Shown one piece after another: positions 52,101 through 60,867 of a stretch of DNA of 64,000 nt (positions are counted from its first letter, which is position 1; each line of letters begins with the position of its first letter). The notes beneath the pieces were generated by a model. The model searched no databases, was not told where the DNA came from, and saw only the letters and a list, made by a program, of their open reading frames with translations. The stretch is from Sulfolobales archaeon Acd1. GTDB taxonomy: Archaea > Thermoproteota > Thermoprotei_A > Sulfolobales > Sulfolobaceae. The stretch is from the NCBI GenBank assembly GCA_000389735.1, contig APJY01000003.1, positions 62,001 to 126,000 of the forward strand, read 5' to 3'. The translations under genes and the position numbers were made by a program.

Positions 52101-53738
52101 AACCACATCCCTCTCGAGGTTATCGAGGACTTGCCTAAGGTCAACATCCTCCTCTTTACCCCTCTGTACCTGCTCGTAAAGCTCACTCGGGAGGATTACG
52201 ACAACCCACGCGTTCCTAACCTCCACTAGTTCCTTCAGCGTGTTCTTGACTCTCTCGATTAGTTCCTTCAGCTTGGTGTTTTTGACGCTCTCGTTGCCAT
52301 GGTCCACCACTTGCATGGCCTCGGGCTTGTAATAGGCCATAACGGATGATGGGTCGTAAATTACTACGAACCTCCTACCATCGGTCTTAATTAGGTTGTT
52401 TAGCGCTAATGCGTATCCAGGGTTTAACGAGTCAACACGTATCACGGCATACACCGGCTCATTACGAGCCATATTATTCAAACCACCCACGAGTGATCGC
52501 CAAGTCACGTATGTGGCTAAAGTCGACTTACCGATTCCCCTAGGACCAATAAGCACAACCCTACCATTATTGACCAACTTACTGAAGACATCCTCAGCAA
52601 CCTTACGGAACTCACCGACATCGACAAGGTCGGTCACTAGATCATCTTTGGCCGTGCCTACCCAGGTTTTAATCTTCGGGACCCCGCCCTCAACGATGAA
52701 GTTATCGTAGAGCCTACCGCTCTCGACATCGTCGATGAAGAAGACCTTTACATCATTTAACAGTCCCTTTAGCGTTTCCTTAACCTTATCTAATTCCTTC
52801 TTAAAGCTCTTCAGATTATCGTTGATTATTTTCTTTATGTCTTCTTCGGTTAATTGTTTTCCTTGGGTGATGTTGGCTACGTTTGTTATGGTGGTTGTGA
52901 ACTCCTCAATGTTCAATCCCCACTCGTAGGCAACCTCATCAACAATAGCCTCGAACCGCTCATCATCTAGGTACTTCTTAACCTCCCTAGCCACACCAAC
53001 AAGCCTAACGAAGCCCCCAATCACCTCATCCCTATTCTTCCTCCACCTACCCACCACGGACTCAAGGAACCTGCCCGCTAACGAACCAACTAGGCTAACA
53101 GCAGCACCAACCCCAAGTAGGAACGACAAACCGGTGATCACTGCCTGGGTAGCAACATCGATTGGTGCCTTCTTCAGGAATTCCCTGATTAAATCCCCAA
53201 AACTGACCTTACCAAGGCTTAGTTCACGGATTGACTCAACCTCCTTACTGGGTAAGCCCTCCTTCAACAAGCTTGGTGAAATTCCCTCACCAAGCCCCTC
53301 ATGTCTAACCCGAGCAACCTCAAGGTCAACCCCCTTAAGCACCTTCTTTGCGGCGTCCTTATAGTACTCGGGTAGGTAGATCACCTCGGCGTTGCTCAGC
53401 TTATTCCTCAACCTAACGGCGTCCGTGGTGCTTCTAACAACAACTACGACACGCCCATTGACGTTGCCTAATTTACCGGCGAGTTCGTCAATCTTGCCGA
53501 ACTCATTAACCCTACCCCTAACGTCATCGTCAACCTTACTCCCAAACTTATCGTAAGCGTAGACCGCGTCAACCAAACCGCGCCTAAGCAACGCGGTGAC
53601 CAAACTACCCCTGGAACAACCGGGCGATGCCAGGATGAATATGCCAGGTTTATTTAAACGGCTCTCCAATTCGGTAACAACACGCTCAACCAACTCATTC
53701 AAATCAACTCGAGCGCTCAAACCGTCACTAAGCAACAC
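49170..53738 (-). CDS. Giant STAND-type ATPase with helical-repeat C-terminus, 1522 aa
   Basis: Order of parts: degenerate N-terminal P-loop region (GIFILASPGCSRGSLVTALL, residues ~33-50); a hydrophobic segment AVITGLSFLLGVGAAVSLVG (~197-222); coiled-coil-like region; second, intact P-loop VVLIGPRGIGKSTLA (~390-405) with Walker B-like RRFVVIYDPSSV (~455); then about 900 residues of helices that look like TPR-like repeats. NTPase followed by helical repeats is the STAND plan used by Avs-type antiviral sensors. A paralogue begins at 61313 and a fragment lies at 36906. GTG start; TATA-like AAATTAATA near 53750. Defence role is inference. Confidence 0.75.
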   Translation of the reverse strand: MLLSDGLSARVDLNELVERVVTELESRLNKPGIFILASPGCSRGSLVTALLRRGLVDAVYAYDKFGSKVDDDVRGRVNEFGKIDELAGKLGNVNGRVVVVVRSTTDAVRLRNKLSNAEVIYLPEYYKDAAKKVLKGVDLEVARVRHEGLGEGISPSLLKEGLPSKEVESIRELSLGKVSFGDLIREFLKKAPIDVATQAVITGLSFLLGVGAAVSLVGSLAGRFLESVVGRWRKNRDEVIGGFVRLVGVAREVKKYLDDERFEAIVDEVAYEWGLNIEEFTTTITNVANITQGKQLTEEDIKKIINDNLKSFKKELDKVKETLKGLLNDVKVFFIDDVESGRLYDNFIVEGGVPKIKTWVGTAKDDLVTDLVDVGEFRKVAEDVFSKLVNNGRVVLIGPRGIGKSTLATYVTWRSLVGGLNNMARNEPVYAVIRVDSLNPGYALALNNLIKTDGRRFVVIYDPSSVMAYYKPEAMQVVDHGNESVKNTKLKELIERVKNTLKELVEVRNAWVVVILPSELYEQVQRGKEEDVDLRQVLDNLERDVVEVNLKDEVFLKEVIKKYSECNNVSDDLVRNAMNFDSYTLVAKYAGIWLREKKCKVEDVEKALRESAGKPKLFFAHYIWGTILGKSMDLAKKVSVPLILHAIFGPIPEGFTYITKAVNEGGKWKLIDRNELAKSKLEDLREDDIEPIAKWLSTLHEDLIEETLEELVGLGGEEARKHYIDHGFKDFINALDWGYKEALGEGREILRLLFGEIAPGESSGEEFMKNLVKKLEQLIENENELKEFVEHNQMFLVTVYQPLLTAMRALPEEAKAESNSSLNLGINLSALVFMRSRIALKPLTNCWKRAALIIGHALAGIPIVPRPEDLPESLRRDVAESLDDALRECDVDYYLLVGNEISPLILMGLTYIIALARAFIDRYNEAIGEVNRILNIARGRGRIYDAERLYGLGLASIIADAARLVRDVKPGDAETALHIAASAIQYVVSPDLILLVLGALEPLRDKAPHRYLELLAYALNMENLDRDTVRYILIELNKIYGGIVKEHAWSLVYATIAYAYLLWSYLGHFNSKEVEDMVGRVVDLLNELDKFKSSLGVIAWAHALDPALEHEYVRGLMEKKLGINVVGKASEVLKELNDMREKVQELMRDKEFMSYIESRFAKADEEAVKIEILQAVSLIKQALAIYKLDDDELVEAKELFNEAEEEHREIGDYENYLVNRSWASRVETIEGSLVGDGLTNLVDGFRQLYEEAFNEERFLPTARYLSIASGVLGDYLVSLALTSDHETINKLLEKHSWVLNANKRVSVLTRLMLNALLSPRGGLSNELEGKLSVNPEELIVAFGSDMFDEYLPALRVAFGMIRPEEGYGECIPIEDSMIRKDCEVAVLAVMNDCDAVGRLRGKLIDYFHKQISENERSGWLRELNFDTNELISEFGKLMSELDGRSLVQLIAPSNSMALLALLLRALISGNKELAKALALYAVASTIGNKLLGRLFLEAYRACCDLKSEEFRRALARLFFYHV

Positions 53739-53957
53739 TTTGTTTCTTATTAATTTTAGCCAACATTCTGCTTCTTAACGCCGAATTGAGCGGAGTTAGC
53801 GGTGATTACCTGCCGGCGTATGCTGAGCGCATTGAGTGCCTTGACGGGATGGCGTTTACGGTTTCATAGCGTTCATGTGCCTCGTGCGTGACTCGCTCAA
53901 CAACGAAGCCATAGACACGTTACATCTTTGGCTCCTAAAGGTCTCCTAAGCCCCTTA
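53739..53957. other. Intergenic DNA with a coding scrap
   Basis: Promoter of the STAND gene at the left; a plus-strand scrap (GVSGDYLPAYAERIECLDGM, then AFTVS stop at about 53870) looks like the end of a lost gene. No intact gene. Confidence 0.3.
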
Positions 53958-53981
53958 GTTTTAGCTTCTTTCAGTTGTTAC
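53958..53981 (-). repeat. Solitary CRISPR repeat next to truncated methyltransferase
   Basis: The complement begins GTAACAACTGAAAG and ends AGCTAAAAC: the repeat of the array at 34764 with one change (A to G at position 17). No second repeat lies at spacer distance. The truncated methyltransferase frame begins at its edge. Confidence 0.85.
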
Positions 53982-54607
53982 TTTTGCCCAAAAGTATCCT
54001 CCCTAGGCAAGGCGTCCAATTCGATGAGGTTGAGTTAAAGGCTCTACTAGCGTATCTGAACTCCACGTTCACGCAAGTTCAGGCTGAAGTCATGGGTAGA
54101 AGTACCGGCGGGGGTATGATAGAGCTTGATGTTAAGCCTTTGAGTAGCTTCCTGGTATTGGATGTGAAGAAGTTGCCTAGAGGGGATGTCGAGAAACTTG
54201 CCCGGCTGTTCGATAGGCTTGAGGCTGAGGCTAGGAGGCTCGACGGCGTTGATGTAATCGAGAACGTGTTCGGCTCCGAGCTCGCAAAGGAGCTGACTGG
54301 TAGGAGTGACGTTAAACCAGGGGTAGAGGGCTTGTTCAACACTGTGATAAGGGAGATAGACCACGAGGTCGCCAGGATACTCGGGCTTGAAAACCTGGTC
54401 GAGCCAGTTAGGGCCGTTGTTTTGGAGATGGCTAGGAGGCGGCAGTCGAGGGCTGGCGAGGCTAAGCGTGAGGCCGTGAAGGGTACCGAGGAGATCCTAG
54501 AACTGAGGAAGCCTAAGAGAAGAAGAAGTGGGGCGCGCGGCGAGGGAGTAGTTTACAGGACGCTGGACGAGTTCATGAAAGAAAGCGGAGAAGGGGAAAG
54601 GGAATAA
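53982..54607 (+). pseudogene. C-terminal fragment of an N6-adenine DNA methyltransferase
   Basis: About 205 residues. LKALLAYLNSTFTQVQAEVMGRSTGGGMIELDVKPLSSFLVLDVKKLP is the typical target-recognition end of large N6-MTases of the Eco57I/PglX type (ALxAYLNSxxxxxxxExxGRxxxGGxxxL). The SAM-binding FxGxG and catalytic NPPY motifs are absent since the gene is cut at the solitary CRISPR repeat. The codons read cleanly to a stop at 54607, so a short protein may still be made, but not a methylase. Confidence 0.7.
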
Positions 54608-55131
54608 CCTTACTTTCTACTCATATGCTGGTCAATACCTCTAGGATTCGAACCACATATGAACCCGCTGAGGCTAGGTCGTCCATCACGAGGTTACTCT
54701 AGCGTGGTGGTAGGCAACACGGGCTACGCGACAGGGCTTAGATTAGGGACATCAGGCAAGCTACGATGTTCACAATATTCATTCGCCAATTGAGGATCTT
54801 GCTTTAGAAAAGCTAATTTTAGAATGTTTTGGATGGGGGCCATCGTTATGTCGCATGCAAATTTCACAAGCTATGCAGTCAATCGAACGGCAGTCACAAT
54901 TATAAGTACTGTTTGATGTTTGCCCCTCCTGAACCTCTGTGCTGCTTTCAGGTTAGTGGCACTCATCGGAAAAATCGCGCTTTAAAACCCCAATATTTGT
55001 ACAAACATAACATAAATGCATATAATACGGCGTTTATCAACCAAATAGAAATTATTCAAATCACAATCAACTCAAACATCTACACCTCAGACCGTGTTAG
55101 TAAAAGAGAGAAATAAAGGAGAAGGAAAAAA
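54608..55131. other. Non-coding stretch with a tRNA-like T-loop scrap
   Basis: No convincing gene. At 54650-54662 the minus strand reads GTGGTTCGAATCC, like a tRNA T-arm, but the flanks do not pair. The remainder is AT-richer with short random ORFs. Confidence 0.35.
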
Positions 55132-55692
55132 TTACATGTGAGGTCCTTTTTTCTGATTGCTTTCTGCAATGTATTTGTCAAATATTGGGATTAAACGGTA
55201 CGGGTTCAACACATTATTAATTATAACGGACGATCCGTCTTTCTTAATGAACTGTACCGTACCGAGTTTCATTATACCAGTCGAGGCGTATTCAGGGTCT
55301 ATCTTCTTCCATACGATATATCTATTTAAGCTGAGTAAGATCGGAATCGTTGGAACTATATACGGACGGCTAGGATTACGATCAGTATCGGTCACAGAAA
55401 GTATTCTATATTCTTTAATCTCATCCCACCTAAATAGGTAAGGTTTTCCACGTTTATCATAATAAAGTCCTTTTTCATCATAATATATATCATTAAATGG
55501 CTCGGGTCTGGCAACCAAATTCGTTATATATTTTGAAGAACGATGCAGAAGGTACAATCCTCCTATGGCTATTCCGAGAAATATTAGTGATGCAACTATT
55601 TGTTCAGCCATTAAAGCTACCAGCATAAATACCGATCCCATAATGAAGGTGAACGTCCCTAACGATTGAAAGATTGCATATCTTACTTTCAT
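55132..55692 (-). CDS. Membrane protein with two N-terminal spans and a PH-like domain
   Basis: 186 aa. Two membrane helices (LGTFTFIMGSVFMLVALM and VASLIFLGIAIGGLYLL) followed by a soluble beta-rich domain: YYDEKGLYYDKRGKPYLFRWDEIKEYRILSV resembles the bacterial PH/YcxB-like fold (DExGLxx...WxxIxxY). Function unknown. AT-rich codons, accessory. Confidence 0.6.
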   Translation of the reverse strand: MKVRYAIFQSLGTFTFIMGSVFMLVALMAEQIVASLIFLGIAIGGLYLLHRSSKYITNLVARPEPFNDIYYDEKGLYYDKRGKPYLFRWDEIKEYRILSVTDTDRNPSRPYIVPTIPILLSLNRYIVWKKIDPEYASTGIMKLGTVQFIKKDGSSVIINNVLNPYRLIPIFDKYIAESNQKKGPHM

Positions 55693-55741
55693 TTTTTACC
55701 CCCAAATTATTTCCCTACTTCCAAAATATAAATTTTTCGGT

Positions 55742-55825
55742 GTGTACCCGTCAAAATTTACGGTTACAGACGTTTCGTACCAACGTTCTACAGAACGGGT
55801 GTACCCGATGAAATTTACGAATACA
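55742..55825. promoter_or_regulatory. Direct repeat of ~27 bp, copies 57 bp apart
   Basis: GTGTACCCGTCAAAATTTAC (from 55742) and GTGTACCCGATGAAATTTAC (from 55799), each followed by G-x-x-ACA. They lie between the membrane-protein gene and the 59-aa gene; the second sits just before a TATA-like AATTTATT. Probable operator. Confidence 0.4.
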
Positions 55826-55857
55826 AATTTATTAACCCGGAAGCCAGAATATTCGGT

Positions 55858-56037
55858 GTGACGGTGTACATAATCCAAGCCGAGAAGGGGGTTGCAAAAG
55901 AACTCATGAGAATTGCTGAAAAGAATAAGGACTTGAAGCTGGTAAAAGCGATATTCATAACTGATAATAAGAAGTTGGTTGCGATATTAAAAAGACACTA
56001 TAACATTACAATTTCGAAACAAGACTTAATACTCTGA
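55858..56037 (+). CDS. Small basic protein, 59 aa
   Basis: GTG at 55858 to TGA at 56035-56037; reads VTVYIIQAEKGVAKELMRIA, then KNKDLKLVKAIFITDNKKLV and a basic end. Alternating helix-strand pattern and Lys-rich. TATA-like AATTTATT near 55826-55833 is ~29 nt upstream, and paired repeats precede it. Looks like a small regulator or virus-type protein, but no family is recognised. Confidence 0.5.
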   Translation: MTVYIIQAEKGVAKELMRIAEKNKDLKLVKAIFITDNKKLVAILKRHYNITISKQDLIL

Positions 56038-56228
56038 CTAATTTCGTGACGGCAAACGTTATCAGCAATCCCGTCAATATGCTTAAGCCAATCAATATTT
56101 CAATATTAATTTTTCCCGCATAGAGATTTAACTGAATTACGTGTAGCATTATTGGCTACGACTAGCGTTACCGATATTAACTGAATCAGTTCTAGTTCTC
56201 TTTTGTATTTCTTGAGTATATCTCTAAT

Positions 56229-56453
56229 TTATCTTGCCAGGCCTCCCCTTTTGGGCCTTTTCTCTTTCCTTTCCCTCGCCAATAAGTCTCCCATGAAAGC
56301 TACGAATTGGTAATAGAATGGCGCACTTTTCTCGTTATAAGACGAAACGAAAATTGCTAACATGAAAAATATTATGGCATACATCATTTCTTGTCTACAG
56401 AGTAAAACCGTACCAATAAGCATACTTGGGAATATCACCAACAATTCTTTCAT
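56229..56453 (-). CDS. Small membrane protein, 74 aa
   Basis: One or two hydrophobic spans (LLVIFPSMLIGTVLLC and MMYAIIFFMLAIFVSSY), then a basic cytoplasmic tail (ARERKEKRPKRGGLAR). Fits the positive-inside rule. Unknown; AT-rich accessory gene. Confidence 0.5.
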   Translation of the reverse strand: MKELLVIFPSMLIGTVLLCRQEMMYAIIFFMLAIFVSSYNEKSAPFYYQFVAFMGDLLARERKEKRPKRGGLAR

Positions 56454-56568
56454 ACTCTTATGGTTCTGATTAACATCTGGAAACTCTTCTCATTCACACC
56501 CGTAATAGTCTTTAGGCGACCGAATTCGAGAGCGTTGCCGATCAGCGTTTTAAAAAACTGCTCAAATT

Positions 56569-56805
56569 GTGAACGCGACTCGACATAAAAGGAAATCAGG
56601 AAGCCACGTACTTGCCGCCGTCAGCGTGGCTACCTCGGTAGGGAAGCTGGTATGCCACATTATAATGGCCCTAGCGGGCAATGCCGATTTAGCGGCGCAC
56701 TGCAGCGTCATTGCAAACGATGTCACGGCCGTACTTAACTTAGTTAGCGCTGTTCTAGAAATAATCGAGTTTTGGATAAAGAGGAAACAAACCCAGAACA
56801 AATAA
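56569..56805 (+). CDS. Small hypothetical protein, 78 aa
   Basis: MNATRHKRKSGSHVLAAVSVATSVGKLVCHIIMALAG..., helical and weakly hydrophobic with a basic N-terminus and C-terminus (WIKRKQTQNK). GTG start; TATA-like GTTTTAAAAAA near 56546-56556 gives a leaderless message. GC-richer than its neighbours. Not recognised. Confidence 0.5.
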   Translation: MNATRHKRKSGSHVLAAVSVATSVGKLVCHIIMALAGNADLAAHCSVIANDVTAVLNLVSAVLEIIEFWIKRKQTQNK

Positions 56806-57507
56806 TTTCATTAAGTTTTTTTATCTTTACTTCTTTTTTATATGGTGGGGGATTGACTATTAAATATCTAGGCTTTAATTCTATCTAACCTTCTCTTTGG
56901 TCTCTCTGCGTCGCTTTCGTATTTTATGTTATATTTGGAATACGTGTAAAGATCCGCGTCCCTTTCTATTTTTCATGATAGGAATTTCCCTACTAAAACG
57001 GCAGGAGTTATAATTATTTTACCTAATGATAATACGGTTGCAACACAGATCATAAAAGCATAAATGTAGTTGAATTGTTCAATATGTCCTCATTCATACC
57101 TCCTTTTTTTCCCATTTATTTTATCTGAAAGGAACACTATACTATTGTTGAAAAACAACGAGTTAAGGGTAACAGCGTTCTTTTCATTCGTATTTAAAAC
57201 CCTCACGCTTACTCTTCCCTCCTTTTTCAATTCCTTGCTTTTGAAATAAAGGTATCCGTGAACCCCTCGTAGAACCCGATAACTAACTTGATGTTGAATA
57301 CCGAAAGAGCCCAGTCTAAGCGCGAAGACCGAACCAACGAATCGACGGTCCTCTGGACAGGCAATTGAACACGTATCTCAACATAACCTCAAAACGTGCG
57401 GGTTTCACCGCGTCCGTGATATCCCGCGGGTGTGGTTTGGGTCATCCCGCTGAAGGGGCGGAGGGGTAAACGGGTTTTCCCGCGACCCTGTTGAAGCCCC
57501 AGAATGA
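56806..57507. other. AT-rich gene desert, ~700 bp
   Basis: No gene supported. T-rich tracts at 56815-56840 may end the upstream transcript. A short plus-strand scrap around 57000 (AGVIIILPNDNTVATQIIKA) resembles the end of the AT-rich surface proteins seen near 37.8 kb. From 57380 GC-rich non-coding DNA with a CCCGC-type palindrome appears. Confidence 0.4.
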
Positions 57508-58035
57508 TCAGCTGAACATATTTTTCAATAATTCCTCTAAATCCTTCCTCGCTTTTTCCAACTTTTCGTCCCAAAAATCGTCGAAATAGCGTTTTAAATT
57601 AAGCAACCACTCTATGACCTCTTTAATGTCGCTTACTACCTCCTCGGAGTTCCTGTAATCGACGAAGTTGGGGTCGAAACCGTTGTACGAGAACCTGTGT
57701 AAAGTCAAAGCGATTCTCACGACGTTCTCAACGTCGATGCCCAAGTTCTTCAGGTCCTTTGAGATCCCTATTAAGCCCGTTGTGGGTGCCGAATACCCCA
57801 CGTTCTCGTACCAGTACTTCTCCCTCTCGTCTTTTAATTTGACGATCCCGTTGAGGTTCTTCACGACCAGCGCGCTGACGGCGGATTTCACGCTCAAGAA
57901 CGCCTTTGAGGAGGCATTCTGTAACAGACCCTTCCGCATCATCTCTAAGGCTAATCTTCCTTCAACTAAGCAATCGTATAATTTAGCGTAAATGTAACCT
58001 TTAGAATCTCTTTTATAATCTAAATATCCTTCCAC
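57508..58035 (-). CDS. PaREP1-like HEPN-related protein
   Basis: 175 aa, helical. AKLYDCLVEGRLALEMMRKGLLQNASSKAFLSVKSAVSALVVKNL, then a region with KYWYENVGYSAPTTGLIGISKDL and a long C-terminal coiled coil. The layout (paired helices carrying a KGxxxxASxKAFxxxKxA motif) matches archaeal PaREP1/PaREP8-type proteins. Distinct from the one at 42118. Function unknown. Confidence 0.6.
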   Translation of the reverse strand: MEGYLDYKRDSKGYIYAKLYDCLVEGRLALEMMRKGLLQNASSKAFLSVKSAVSALVVKNLNGIVKLKDEREKYWYENVGYSAPTTGLIGISKDLKNLGIDVENVVRIALTLHRFSYNGFDPNFVDYRNSEEVVSDIKEVIEWLLNLKRYFDDFWDEKLEKARKDLEELLKNMFS

Positions 58036-58252
58036 GCGTTAAGTACACTCACAGACGAGTAAAAAGCTTTGGATCGGTGGAAACCTTCAACTTACGTCTT
58101 GCGTGAAACGCTCTAGTCAGATCTGTTACGAGATTCTAATTAGCGTGAGGAGGTCGAGATAACAGCATATTGTAAATATTTGCTACGCGTTTTATAAATC
58201 CAAAAAGAGAGAATTGTAACTCTTGGCGCTTGTGAAGTTCGCCCTTACTTTA

Positions 58253-58290
58253 CCTTAAGCGTCTGGCATAAACGTCCCTTTCGCTTAAGG
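58253..58290. repeat. 9-bp inverted repeat, possible operator or hairpin
   Basis: CCTTAAGCG (58253-58261) and CGCTTAAGG (58282-58290), 20 bases apart, upstream of the membrane-protein gene at 58358. The rest of 58036-58357 holds no gene. Confidence 0.35.
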
Positions 58291-58357
58291 TGGTTTTAGG
58301 TCTAACTACCTCAGAGTTTAAAATAGGAATCGAAAAGTACTTAGCTATAGAAGGAGA

Positions 58358-59002
58358 ATGAAAATGGCGATGAGGAAGTTTAGCTATAACGAAATAGTAA
58401 CCCTCAACCCGTTGCAAACGGGGTACCAGATGATGTCTTCCAGGGCATTAATTCCTCTCTACGCCGCAGCTAACGACGGAATTTACAGGGTGAACAGAGC
58501 TAAGAGGGTAGGAGGTTTTGTTGCTGTGTCGGGGGTAACAATAGGGATAATAGTTTTAGCCTTTATTGCAGTAGTTGGAATATACATTGTTTTCCTAACA
58601 CTTTCCCTATCACTGCCTGCCGGCTTCAGTTATCCTTTAGATTGGATCCCGACTTTAATCGGTACTTTAATCGGGGCTGGACTGGTTGCGGGAAGCGCAT
58701 TTGGAATAATTAAGCTAGTAAAGATCGGAAAGAGGTTCGGCAAAATCGCTAACGAATTAGAAGGTGAGCTCGTTGTATCGTGGAGCCTGGTGAAAACTAT
58801 AGTTGTCACGAATGTGAGGCAGGAATACGTAGCTGATAGGACTAGCTTGCTTCTCAATATTATAGGTCCACCTATTTACAAGGAAATAGGTGACTGGCAC
58901 GTACTTACGATAGACGGGAGGGACATAACGATACCTAACGTTGATGATCCTCATAATAAGCTAAACTATGTAAAAAATAGATTTAATTTAAATTTTAGTT
59001 GA
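58358..59002 (+). CDS. Two-span membrane protein with soluble C-terminal domain
   Basis: 214 aa. Hydrophilic start, two membrane helices (VSGVTIGIIVLAFIAVVGIYIVFL and LIGTLIGAGLVAGSAFGIIKLV), then a beta-rich domain (ELVVSWSLVKTIVVTNVRQEYVADRTSLLLN...DWHVLTIDGRDITIP). Similar plan to the 55132 gene: a PH-like soluble part after a helical hairpin. Start may be any of the clustered ATGs at 58358, 58364 or 58370. Unknown function. Confidence 0.6.
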   Translation: MKMAMRKFSYNEIVTLNPLQTGYQMMSSRALIPLYAAANDGIYRVNRAKRVGGFVAVSGVTIGIIVLAFIAVVGIYIVFLTLSLSLPAGFSYPLDWIPTLIGTLIGAGLVAGSAFGIIKLVKIGKRFGKIANELEGELVVSWSLVKTIVVTNVRQEYVADRTSLLLNIIGPPIYKEIGDWHVLTIDGRDITIPNVDDPHNKLNYVKNRFNLNFS

Positions 59003-59036
59003 TTTTTACATATATCTTCCAGCTGGCGGTTCTGAG

Positions 59037-59060
59037 GTAACAACTGAAAGAAACTAAAAC
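59037..59060 (+). repeat. Solitary perfect CRISPR repeat
   Basis: Exact copy of the 24-bp repeat of the array at 34764 (starts GTAACAACTGAAAG, ends AAACTAAAAC). No neighbouring repeat at 34-40 nt on either side and no leader resemblance. Lies 35 nt after the stop of the preceding gene. Confidence 0.9.
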
Positions 59061-59151
59061 CTGAGCGAAGTTGAGATCAGAAAAATGTACAATGGTAAGA
59101 GTTCTTATACACCCTATTAACAGCGAAATGATTACGAACACGCCGGTTTGG

Positions 59152-60867
59152 CTAACTCTTCTCTTTCTTAGTTTCTCGTTCTAAGAACAGCACGGCCGGC
59201 AGTACGACCTTCATCACGTCATCCATAGTATACGGTATGTGACCCACGTCCGGTATTAGGTGTAACTCGAACTTCTTGCCTAACTCCTGTAGCCTCAGCG
59301 AATACTTCAATATCGGTAACGCAGGGGTCCTAGAGTCGTTTTGCGATTGGATAATACATAAAGGTGCTTTGACTTTCTCTACATACGTTATGGGCGATCT
59401 CTCCCTCATAAGTTCCTTGTTATCGCCGTTGAACGCCATGATTATGAACCCCTTGAACGCGCTGTCTCCGAGCTCATACATTTCCACCCAATCAGCTACA
59501 GCTGCGCCAGCGATTCCGAAATCCCACTTGTCCGGTTCTTTCCCTAAAGCCAGAAGCGTCGTGTATCCACCGTAGCTGTATCCCATGATGCCCACCTTGC
59601 TCACCAGTTTTTTCTCTATGACGTAATCTCTCACCCTCACGACGTCGCTCAGATCCCCTCCCCCTATATCTCCTACGTTCATTAACATGAACTTGTAACC
59701 GTAGCCCGTAGACCCTCTGAAGTTCGGCGCGATTACAGTATACCCGTTGATTAGCAACGACGCTATGAAAGTGTCCCACCTGTTATCCACCGAGCTCCAA
59801 GGGCCGCCGTGCACGTATATTACCCCTATGTCATTCTTGTTTTCAGGTGTGACGATGAACGTGGGCACTTCTACGTCTCCGTTCTTAACCTTCAAGAACT
59901 CTACCTTACCTTTTATGCTCACACCGCTGTCTATAACCGCTCGAGTCGTTGAGTCCCTCAAGTCGTGTAAGTATATTGCGGATTTCCTTAAGAGGTGCGT
60001 GTGGGTGAAGTAAACCCGATCTCCTACCTTCGTGGCCCCCGTGACGTTCCCTTCAGGCGTCTCTACCTCCTTTCCGTCAATGTAGAGCTTGCTCTCACCG
60101 TTCTTGGAAGCTATCACTAACTCGTCGTCCGGTTCTACTGACAGGCTGGTGGGCTTTGATTCCTCCAGATCATTATAAGCGAACTTTACCCTCCTGATCT
60201 CACCGCCTTCGACGTCGTAAGTGTAGATCCACTCGCGTTCGCCCGAGTACTCGTAATCGCTGGTGAAGTACAACTTCCCCCCTTTCAGTTTACTCGCTAT
60301 ATTCACGCTCCCCTCTTTCGGAGTTATGACCTTGACTCCACCGCTTTTGTCGGCAAGGAATATCTCTGAAGACCTGAAGCGTCTGGTAAACACGCCGAAA
60401 CCCGCTATGTGATCTCCGTTAACGTCCGTAACTACACTAATCGGAGGAACATCCACTACCTTCCTTAACTTCCCGCCTTCAACTATATATAATGCTGTTG
60501 AATTTTGTGAGGAACCCGTAAACACTACTGACTTTTCATCATAGGCAATTGAGGTGATCCTTATCTTCGGTGATGCGAGTTCGTATTCTTCTCCCTTTAA
60601 ATTCACTACGAAAATCGAATGCAATTCCTTACCTCTCTCTACGTCCCTGATTACGGGAACGTAATCCAATTGAGACTTAGGGTTGGCTGAACCGGCTATA
60701 GGGCCTTTAGTTATTCGATCCAGCTTGTCCCCACGTAATGCAGATAAGTTGAACACGCCTTCCGTCGAGGTCCAGAGCAGAGGTGTGTCCTTGAGCTTGC
60801 CTACAATTCGATATGAAGGGGCTTTTATAAGCTCCTCAAGTCTCTTTAACAATTCTAAATATTCCAT
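59152..60867 (-). CDS. S9-family serine peptidase (acylaminoacyl-peptidase/prolyl-oligopeptidase type)
   Basis: 571 aa: N-terminal beta-propeller, then alpha/beta-hydrolase domain. Catalytic triad visible: nucleophile Ser in GIMGYSYGGYTT (about residue 430), Asp in QSQNDSRTP (~510), His in PDVGHIPYT (~542). VIYVHGGPWSSVDNRW supplies the oxyanion region. Cytosolic enzyme that removes acylated residues from, or cleaves, short peptides. TATA-like CTTTTATC at 60890-60897 on the minus strand gives a near-leaderless start. Intact, core-type gene inside accessory DNA. Confidence 0.88.
   Translation of the reverse strand: MEYLELLKRLEELIKAPSYRIVGKLKDTPLLWTSTEGVFNLSALRGDKLDRITKGPIAGSANPKSQLDYVPVIRDVERGKELHSIFVVNLKGEEYELASPKIRITSIAYDEKSVVFTGSSQNSTALYIVEGGKLRKVVDVPPISVVTDVNGDHIAGFGVFTRRFRSSEIFLADKSGGVKVITPKEGSVNIASKLKGGKLYFTSDYEYSGEREWIYTYDVEGGEIRRVKFAYNDLEESKPTSLSVEPDDELVIASKNGESKLYIDGKEVETPEGNVTGATKVGDRVYFTHTHLLRKSAIYLHDLRDSTTRAVIDSGVSIKGKVEFLKVKNGDVEVPTFIVTPENKNDIGVIYVHGGPWSSVDNRWDTFIASLLINGYTVIAPNFRGSTGYGYKFMLMNVGDIGGGDLSDVVRVRDYVIEKKLVSKVGIMGYSYGGYTTLLALGKEPDKWDFGIAGAAVADWVEMYELGDSAFKGFIIMAFNGDNKELMRERSPITYVEKVKAPLCIIQSQNDSRTPALPILKYSLRLQELGKKFELHLIPDVGHIPYTMDDVMKVVLPAVLFLERETKKEKS

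Noticed and set aside
54640-54720. Possible tRNA gene on the minus strand (T-loop GGTTCGAATCC)
   Set aside because: The T-stem does not pair beyond two bases and no acceptor or anticodon arm can be folded from the flanks; at most a scrap of a tRNA-like sequence.
54829-55116. 95-codon ORF
   Set aside because: Irregular composition, no promoter or homology signal; likely chance.
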